Below, piece after piece: positions 56,362 through 64,000 of a DNA stretch of 64,000 nucleotides (position 1 is the first letter of the stretch; the number at the start of each line of letters is the position of its first letter). A program made the translations under genes and the position numbers. Location: NCBI GenBank assembly GCA_958510825.1, contig OY294049.1, positions 7,998,001 through 8,062,000 on the forward strand, in the 5' to 3' direction. The notes beneath the pieces were generated by a model, which searched no databases, was not told the DNA's origin, and saw only the letters and a list, made by a program, of their open reading frames with translations. The stretch is from Brachypterus glaber. Lineage: Eukaryota > Arthropoda > Insecta > Coleoptera > Kateretidae.

Positions 56362-57087
56362 GGGGCTGTCCATATATTACGTAAAACAATTTTTCAAAAA
56401 AATTGACCCACTCCCCCCTGTGTAACAAACTGTCACATTTACCAACACCCCCCCCCCCTGTGTAACGCGTAACAATATAAAAATTTTGTTTCGCAATAAA
56501 TTTAACTGTATTCTCACTATTGATTCGTTTTTCTCGACAAAACATACATGAACCTAAAATATAGTATAACATAACCTTAAAAAAAATTACACGAAAAAAT
56601 CACTCAAACTTTAAAAATATATTCATAATCAATATCACACAGGGAAAAAATACTAGGTACCTCTTTTTACACTGAGTGTCACATATAACACGTATATTAT
56701 TTATGCACAGGTACACAAAATAGTACACACATTGGTGTTCTGTGAGTACACATTCCGCGCGAAACTGTATCATCGCCGATGATTCATTGGCAAGATCACA
56801 CAAGAACAGAGCCGTATTTTTTTTTAATATCAATGGCAACAGTTTTTTTACTGATTACAATATTATTTAAATATGCAATTTTTGTGTGAAAAAGGGAATT
56901 ATGGGCCACTAAATAGTTATTTATGTTGAAATAAAAATACATCTGCCAAGCTTAGAAATAAACATGAAATTTATTAAATTCCATTATGTAACGTTTACCT
57001 AGACCCCCCTTCCCCCGTCACAAACTGTAACAATTTCTCTGACCACCCCCCCCCCCTAGGCGCGTTACGTAATATATGGACAGCCCC
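56362..57087. mobile_element. PIF/Harbinger-like element, 726 bp, TTA duplication
   Basis: GGGGCTGTCCATATATTACG and CGTAATATATGGACAGCCCC are exact inverse ends; TTA occurs at 56359-56361 and 57088-57090. The subterminal C-rich blocks (CCCCCCCTGTGTAACGCG; CCCCCCCTAGGCGCG) resemble each other. The internal frames are not transposase-like. After removal, CCACC-TTA-CCTAATATTG would be the empty site. Confidence 0.8.
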
Positions 57088-57090
57088 TTA

Positions 57091-57836
57091 CCTAATATTG
57101 TAATTTTAAAACTTGATTTTAAGTTATTACGTAGTCATCGTAAAAAAAGGGTTTTCGGATTCAGTTAAACTTTATATAAAACAGTAAAAAAATCGTTTTA
57201 AGGGTCATTATATTTACCTTTAAGTAAATTTATCTGCTTGGTAGGGTACCTCGGTCGCATAACAACCACCAACAAAGCAGCATTAGGCATTTATTACATT
57301 GGTAACGTTAACAGACTTTACTGTTAGGTGAAATAAATGAATTTTATAATTTAATATTAATTTAACCCTGATTTTTTACAGTGTGGATATAGGTATTTTC
57401 ATATTTCAATTTTTCTGATGGAATTATTACAAGGCAACCGCGTTCAATGAACGAATACACTTTACGACATAAACTGCATAACTTTACTTCATTTACTTCA
57501 CACGTTTAATTAGTATTAATCTAATTACAAATTACATACAGATATTTCACTATGAATAGATAGCATCAATATCTAACTTTCAAAGAGTTTCTAATTACAT
57601 AAACAATATTAAATCCAACAAATTTTTCAATAATTATTAAGAAAATAATTATTTAAAGTTGGATTTCCATACTTGTCTTTCAACTGATGGAGAAAGTTTA
57701 AACTAAGGACCATTTAGAATAAGAAAAACTCTACAAAGTTTTTCTTGTCCATAATAGAAAAAAAATAAAAATTGTATGTGTGAGTGAGTTAGACCCGGTT
57801 CTGATTCGTTAAAATGCAGTTTCTGACATTTGTAAT
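57091..57836. other. Intergenic stretch, one short direct repeat
   Basis: CCTAATATTG(T/A)ATTTTAAAAC..TGATTTTA at 57091 repeats the sequence at 54295 in the same orientation. Otherwise I see nothing to annotate. Confidence 0.4.
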
Positions 57837-57837
57837 A

Positions 57838-58327
57838 CACAGAAAAAAATACTGTCTTAAATCAAGAAAGTGTGATTTGGATATAACGAAGAGAATATGT
57901 TCTCCTTTAAAGCAAAATTGTGCTTAAATATACTGAACCAAAAATTAACGTGATATCAATAAAAATTAACATGATATCAATAAAATTACATTTAATTTGC
58001 ACCGATGTACGTTTTTAATTGTGACAATAAAATTTTATTATATCAATGCTTAAAATTGGTTGAATTAAATTTATTTAATAAAAAAAATTCGTTGTTATAA
58101 TGAATTTATGCCTAAAGGCAAGGAATTTTAAGCATTGATACAATAAAGTGTTTATAGGTGCAATATTATTTTCAGTGTATGAAAGGATAATAATATGGTA
58201 TGCTTGAAAGGAGAATATATTCTCAAATATGAAAGGATAAGAATATGGTATGCATAAAAGAAGAATATATTCTCTTCATTATATACAAATCACCATATTC
58301 TTGATTTAAGCCAATATTTTTCTGTGT
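57838..58327. mobile_element. Foldback MITE, about 490 bp
   Basis: CACAGAAAAAAATACTG and AATATTTTTCTGTG are inverse ends. TTAAATCAAGAA.GTG and GAGAATATGTTCTC on the left mirror GAATATATTCTC and ATATTCTTGATTTAA on the right. Confidence 0.65.
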
Positions 58328-60344
58328 GTACCATTAACAAAAGTGGGTATCCTGAAAAAGACATTCTTCTTTAGTAAGAAAATAAAGTTTATCCCCAGAT
58401 ATAATAAAATCTTAGAAAATCTTACATAGTTAAAAATCCTTAAAAAAATGTCCTGTAATTTGTGCACGGTCCCATATCTACTCTCACAAGGATCTTATCC
58501 AAAATACAACAATTTATGTACCTATCTTGAAAGTGAAACGTTAAGGCACCTATAAAAACCGATGAAAGATGCATCCATAATTCATTAACACATATCTCAT
58601 CTAATAATCTGATCTTAAAAATTAAATTAATGCCCCATACTAAAGAACCCCACATGTGGCCACAGTCTATTTAATAGTATTACAACCAAAGTACTTAAAG
58701 TAAATTTTGTTCTTATTTCAAGCTAAAAAACATTGCCAAAAGCCAAAAACATGGCCTTGGTGCTTTTTTTGTCACAGTTGGCTGATTTTAGCAATAAAAT
58801 ACATAGTGATTTATGTTCGAAAAATCGAAAAATACGTAAAATTAACTGGCTTTTATTGCATTAATAAATAAAGCACATTGTAACTAAGGAACGTTCAAGT
58901 ATTACGTAACGCAAATTTTGATCATTTTGGACTTTGGAAATAAAAATCATTTTAATCGCTGAGTTTCTGAAAACCAAAAGGCCCAATAATGCCATATACG
59001 GTGTTAATGACTATGAATGCAGTACAAGTATGGACCACAAGTAGCAAGTCCCTTTTTGCGGTCTCGTGCTTCTAAATTTTCACTTAATCCGAAGATATGG
59101 GGTTTCGAATACCTATAGACAGGTGTAGCAAAATACACGACTACCTGTAAATTTGATCTTCATTATGTTCAAACAGATAAATCATATAATTTTATAATTA
59201 GCTATAATGGAATTCCAAGGGAAAACAAACAAAATTCATCGTGAAATAGTTTTGAAAAAACCTAGATATGTTTCAACTAGGGCCATGGCCATCCACCATG
59301 CATGGTCCACCATATCAAAACAATAATCTTTCTTTAATAACTTTTTAACAATTGCCTGTGGGGACTTTAAATTAGGCCCAAAGATTAAAGTATATCGCCG
59401 TGTGCCTAATTCAACCTCTTATCTCCAAAAAATAATTTTTATACGATCTATAGAAAAGTTAACGTTTTTACAAAAACAAATGAAGTTTCCAGATGGCAAA
59501 ATAACCTATTTCTTAGCATTTAACTTTTCCGCTCGTTACCATGACAGCAAGCCACAGATTTTACACACTAGATAAAATATTAACGTATTCAAAGTGACTA
59601 ACACATGCGACTCTCCCTCTCTCTCGAATTTTCGTGTCTCTGTTTACAGTAACATCCACAGTTTTATTGGTATTATCTGGTGTTTTTTTATTACGTTGGT
59701 TCTTGGACAGTGAAGTTTTAACACAGACGTCAAAATCACAAGATGAGGTTAACTTTGAAAAATATAAATATATGACATTAGATTTTTACTGAATATAAAT
59801 CTAAAAACAATATATGACTATATATAAATATTTAAGATATGGATTGTGGGGAATAATGTTTTATCACAGATCTGTGTTGACTATGGATAAAGGGTAAGTT
59901 AAAACAAACCAAACCAAGTGGTGTAGTGACCATATCAGCTTTCTCAGTCAAAAAGGACCTATTATAGAGACTATTATAGAGACCTATTGGAAAATCCCCA
60001 TGCATAAACCTATTCAATTGTTTTGTTTTGTTGTTATAAGTTTAAGTAGAAAAATCTGTATGAAACGTAGGCATCTATAAGTTTTCTATGTTTTTGAACA
60101 GATATTTTCCTAGACCTACTGGAAATTTTTAGTAGGACAATCCCTATGAAACGTGTAAGTATCTATAAGTTTTCACATTTTTTTTTGGACAAAGGTTTTC
60201 CAAAAAACCTATAGGTACACAATTCATAAAAAAATTCCTACTTCGACCTATAAAACAATTTTATAGGATTACATAAGCTTTCTATAAAACATGTAGATAT
60301 TTATAGGTTTTGGATGGGGATTTTCCCATTACTTTTTAATTGAT
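58328..60344. other. Intergenic stretch with weak local repeats
   Basis: AAGGAACGTTCAAGTATTAC near 58886 is a solo end of the GGGAACGTTC family. From about 60050 to 60340 CTATAAGTTTTC and ACCTACTGGAAAATTTT-like blocks repeat loosely. The two short minus frames (58440-58655 and 59832-60017) are not recognised. Confidence 0.35.
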
Positions 60345-62262
60345 AGTGTAACGATATAAATCGTCACTTTGTAATATAGCAAGGGTTAATTAAACTATTC
60401 GTTTACTTACGTTATAATTGATGTTTATTTTGTATATAAATAGTTACGTACGTACAGAACTATTTTGTATCTGGGACTATTTTGTAGCAGGAACTGAATT
60501 CTAACCATATAAGTCTCTATTCCATAGTTCTACCTGAAAATAACATAAAGAAAACATAATCAGAATATGATTTTTAATAATAAAGAATCATATGACTTAT
60601 TTCTCTATGATGCATTTGTCTATGGACTTACCTGGTTTTTATATGTTTCAGAGTCTATTGAGGGTTGGATTTCACTGGCTTTCATCTGTAGCTTGTCTCT
60701 CCTGGAAAGTTGTGTATGCTTATTCCTTCGGGATAATCCAGAATTTGTTGAAAATAGTTTGCTGGAACTGCTCACTTAGATTCAGTATTTTGTTTATACT
60801 TAGTTCACAGGACACTTAGTATTCTGTTCGTATTTTTATTAGTTTTGCTGATAAACAATAAGTATTGTTTATATTTGTTTCTTAGAGTAATATTTTGAGG
60901 TTAGATATCACTAATACGGATTTATTAGGAAATATTCTTTTTAGTTATTATTTTTGGTGTAGTTTTCGTTACCTTTATTAGGAATCCTATACGGTAAAAC
61001 TGTAGTTGATAATGACTTGCATAGATGTCGCTAATAGTTCAGAAATAGGATTTTATTTACCTGAAGGGTTCATACTAGTGAATAAGGTCGATTTTCCTCC
61101 TTGAAGCAACTCTGTTAAAATGGTGATGTCTTACTGACGAGTGTTTATTTTCTGTAATCATCGAAGTAATCCTTCATGTATTTTTATTTAAAGTTAGTGA
61201 AAATGAATATTTAAACAATGCGGAAGATATTGTAACTGTTATTTTCTACAATTACGCATTTATAACGTTTCGATGGACATCGAAGACTTAGTATGACACC
61301 ACCATTATTACTACATTACTAGACCATTAATTAATTACCATTTCTATACCATTAATATGGAATTACATTAATTTAAGTTGAAGTTTATTTTGGTATATTT
61401 GATATACAAGTTCTCCGCATGGAGTGATGTTCTTTTGGAACATGGTTCTGTAATTTTCGGCATAGATAAATTCTATGTAACCGTCTAGCAGACAATTTTA
61501 TATTGGACATAATTTTCAAAAGTATATTTTATCCCGGACAACATTTTCAATAGCACATTTTATCCTGGAAGATGATTTTTCCAAAGTAGATGGGACAGCC
61601 TATATTTTTTTTCTTTCATTTGAGAAATGAATTCATCAGCATAGGGGAGACTTGTACAGATGGAGACGATGGAATTCATACCTCATGGATTTTGCAGAAA
61701 CCAGCTAAGTACTCATTCTGAAAACTTTTGAAAGCAATATTTCATATTTTTAAATTCTTTTATTTCAATATTCTTATAACTGTAAACTTTATCAGATCTG
61801 ATATAGTATTGTTTAATACTATATGCCCTTCTGGCTTTTGTTCATTTTTAGGTACTTATTTTTTTTAAAACATTTAATCTCATTTATTAATTATTAAATA
61901 TCATACTTTGATTAAATGATTTCTAATTTAAGCATGACTTTTATACACTGCAAGAAATGATTGCTGTTTACATACATTTCTTGGTGCTTGCTGAACTTCA
62001 TGTTTTCTTTATACATTTAAGTCGAATGATTTCTGAATTTAGTAATTTTTATTAAGATTTCTTTAATTATATCTTAATATAATTACACATATTTTTTACA
62101 TATATTAATACATTACTTGATGTGCTTTCATTAAGTTTATTTATAATAAATTTCTCAAATTAATTATCTTATTTTATTTAAGGGTTATATTTTCTCAAAC
62201 TGAAAAGCTTAAGTATTTACACTAGGTTGTTACTTACCTAAAGGAGTAAAAGCTAAAGTAAC
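60345..62262 (+). mobile_element. Putative 5' LTR of a gypsy-type retrotransposon (limits uncertain)
   Basis: A gag frame with a plausible primer-binding site upstream implies an LTR to the left. AGTGTAAC at 60345 could be its start: gypsy-group LTRs often begin with AGT, a TATA box follows 88 bp later, and TTTACACT near 62217-62224 is inverse to the start. One end candidate is just before TGGCGCC at 62264; another is before 62374. A length near 1.9 kb is long but possible. The 3' LTR, needed for proof, lies outside the window. Confidence 0.35.
60433..60440 (+). promoter_or_regulatory. TATA box of the putative LTR
   Basis: TATATAAA followed by TAGTTACGTACGTACAG. It is the best promoter-like motif upstream of the gag frame. 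An RNA start would be expected near 60465-60475. Confidence 0.4.
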
Positions 62263-62373
62263 TGGCGCCCCTAACAACATTAATCAATTGTTTCTATTTT
62301 TCCCTTGCCCATACCCATTGCTCCGCTGTCAAAACTAGCCGTTGGCAGTGAACGTATTAATTACGGTACACTA

Positions 62374-62391
62374 ATATTGGCGCCCAAGAAC
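62374..62391 (+). promoter_or_regulatory. Candidate primer-binding site (tRNA-Lys-like)
   Basis: TGGCGCCCAA matches the complement of the 3' end of an insect tRNA-Lys for ten bases, then GAACGTGG shows the same ACGTGG after two extra bases. A second candidate, TGGCGCCCCTAACA at 62264, matches for eight. Either would prime minus-strand DNA synthesis. Confidence 0.4.
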
Positions 62392-62744
62392 GTGGTATTT
62401 GGATAGATAGAACACTTGTTTTTTTTTTAATTTTACTCTATTTTTCTCAGTGTATTTTTTATAAAAATCTAAAGCTTATTTTTTTTCAGTGTAACTTAAT
62501 GTTCATTTTGAGAAAAACTACATATAACTGTTGAATAAAATATTTTTTGTTGAAAATTAAGTCAAATTAGAGTTAATCTGATAAGATATATCAGATACGT
62601 GTTTTTTATGTTTTTTCTGAATTTTATGGAATAACATGGAATAGAGAAATTTTGGCGTGGGTTCAGTTTTTCTAGAAATTATCGTTTATTCAATAGAAAT
62701 AAATGGATAATAGGGTATTTAAATTTTGAAAATAAATATTCAAA

Positions 62745-64000
62745 ATGGAAGATTTAGATAAAATGGAAATTAGATTTTTGACTGCAGAAATGGTAAATTA
62801 TGAACTTCGTATAAGACATTTAACAGCAAAAAATAATAGAGCATCTAGAATTAAAGTTTTAGGTAGAGCCATAGCTAGGGAAGATCCTAAAGTAAAATAT
62901 GTAGATCTGACTTTTAATTTTAACAGTGAAGTGGAAAATATTAATAGAATTTTAGATAGTATATCTTCAGAAATTGTAGAATATCATGGTGATTATAGTT
63001 TAGCTGATTTAAGAAAATTAAAAACTTATTTAGTACATGTAACAAATCGTCTGCAACGTTTTCCTGAAGTAGAAGAAAATAAAGTTAGACGTATTCAATT
63101 TTTAGAAATAACTAAAGCAACTTGTTTAGAAATAGAAGCAGATATTTTAGATCTTTATGAAAAATCTGGTAAAAATTCAGATCTTACTCAAGTAAATAAT
63201 AATATTTCATTACATAATAGTACACAGTTTAGTCCTAATGTTTCTAGTAAAAAAGATAATGATTATTTAAAATCAGTACCAGTTTATAAATGGAATATTA
63301 ATTTTGATGGAAAGTCTAATGTTTTAAATTTTATTGAGCAAGTTGAATATATGAAAATAAGTAGAAATGTTACAGACGAAATGTTATTTAAATCTGCATA
63401 TGACTTATTCAAAGAACCAGCATTGTCATGGTTTCTCTCAATTAAAGATAATTTAAATTCGTGGTCTCAAATAATTCAAGCATTAAAAAAAGATTTTCTT
63501 CCAGCTAACATAGATGATAGAACATGGGATGATATCCGTTCTAGATATCAAAATCCCGATGAATCTATCGCAATTTTTATAGGTGCTATGGAAACCTTGT
63601 TTAAACGTTTAATTCATGCTGCAAGTTTATATACTAGACTTAAGACGATTAGAGAAAGAATATTACCACATTATTTTACACCATTATCACTTATAGAAAT
63701 AAATGATTTAGAAGATTTAAAGGACAGTTGTAAAAGAATAGATGAAGCTTATCAATTAAAACAAAAGAGCATAGCAGGTAAAAGTGTGGCAAAAAATAAA
63801 ACAGTTAATAAAGTAAATGTCCTAAGTTCGGATATAAGTCAAAATTTTAGTAGTAAATGTAATTGTAGTCATAATACCACAGTGTCCAAACTTACCCCAT
63901 CTTCCTCTACTCGTCAAAGTTCAGTATGTAATAGTAGTCAAGTTTCTCAAATTAGTCAAAGTACCAATCAAAGCTTTAATAATACACAGAATAGTAGTAA
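62745..64000 (+). CDS. gag: Gypsy-type retrotransposon Gag polyprotein (3' partial)
   Basis: The frame is open from ATG 62745 to the right edge, 418 complete codons without a stop. Residues 1-180 are a helical, charged N-terminal region. Residues 183-340 carry a retrotransposon Gag capsid pattern: W-x-I-x-FDG, a helix ending in ALSWF, then LKKDFLP, the conserved R-x-Q-x-P-x-ES-x-x-x-F block, and helices with RERILP. The tail from about residue 365 is Ser/Asn/Thr/Gln-rich with a lone CNC; no CCHC knuckle is seen before the edge. Gag packages element RNA into virus-like particles in the cytoplasm. The frame is intact and codon use is strongly A/T-ending. Protease, reverse transcriptase and integrase are expected beyond the window. 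The start follows an A-rich AAATTTTG leader. The gypsy (Ty3-like) assignment is by motif order, not by search. Confidence 0.85.
   Translation, partial: MEDLDKMEIRFLTAEMVNYELRIRHLTAKNNRASRIKVLGRAIAREDPKVKYVDLTFNFNSEVENINRILDSISSEIVEYHGDYSLADLRKLKTYLVHVTNRLQRFPEVEENKVRRIQFLEITKATCLEIEADILDLYEKSGKNSDLTQVNNNISLHNSTQFSPNVSSKKDNDYLKSVPVYKWNINFDGKSNVLNFIEQVEYMKISRNVTDEMLFKSAYDLFKEPALSWFLSIKDNLNSWSQIIQALKKDFLPANIDDRTWDDIRSRYQNPDESIAIFIGAMETLFKRLIHAASLYTRLKTIRERILPHYFTPLSLIEINDLEDLKDSCKRIDEAYQLKQKSIAGKSVAKNKTVNKVNVLSSDISQNFSSKCNCSHNTTVSKLTPSSSTRQSSVCNSSQVSQISQSTNQSFNNTQNSS

Noticed and set aside
60567..60819. Two overlapping plus-strand frames in the putative LTR
   Set aside because: They are short, lie in competing frames and have no motif; LTRs usually do not encode protein.

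Overview
This is a stretch of AT-rich eukaryotic nuclear DNA, almost certainly from an arthropod and probably an insect. The reasons are the very low density of coding frames, the piles of foldback elements with TA, TTAA, TWA and 8-bp target duplications, jockey/CR1-like LINE debris, a gypsy-type LTR element, and GT/AG splice-like signals with AATAAA sites. I cannot name the species. Two 200-bp N runs (2024-2223 and 47258-47457) are assembly gaps, both beside repeats. Almost all the short reading frames are chance or palindrome products. There is no bacterial-style gene content, operon or CRISPR array.

Layout. 1-578: the end of an unrecognised coding frame that enters from the left edge. 640-7440: a mosaic of terminal-inverted-repeat (TIR) elements, including a 2.4-kb Tc1/mariner-like element with nested foldbacks and a piggyBac-like MITE. 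8400-13400: tandem and dispersed repeats, Harbinger-like, TTAA-type and long-arm foldbacks. 13600-14660: a cluster of juxtaposed 3'/5' splice-like sites (polypyrimidine-CAG|GT). 15040-15660: a GC-richer unclassified island. 16340-17015: a 36-bp minisatellite. 20250-29000: more MITEs, some nested, plus a possible promoter and a truncated micro-ORF at 28 kb. 30213-31558: a 461-bp satellite of about three units. 32180-32665: a 96-bp tandem repeat. 35.6-41.8 kb: well-bounded elements, including a Harbinger MITE with TAA duplication, a TIR element studded with GACGTC, and a 1750-bp hAT element with a perfect 8-bp duplication. 42.4-43.0 kb: two divergent sequences that fit the type I hammerhead ribozyme fold. 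43.7-44.6 kb: a broken LINE reverse transcriptase. 45-53.7 kb: nested TIR elements. 54.3-57.1 kb: a candidate two-exon gene for a small secreted peptide whose intron holds a TIR element carrying a tRNA-like gene. 60.3 kb to the right edge: a putative long LTR, primer-binding site and an intact gag frame that runs off the edge.

The most interesting items are the hammerhead pair, the tRNA-like sequence inside a TA-flanked TIR element, the secreted-peptide gene model around it, and the cluster of recursive-splice-like sites. The ribozyme, gene and splice claims come from reading the sequence by eye and were not tested by any program.
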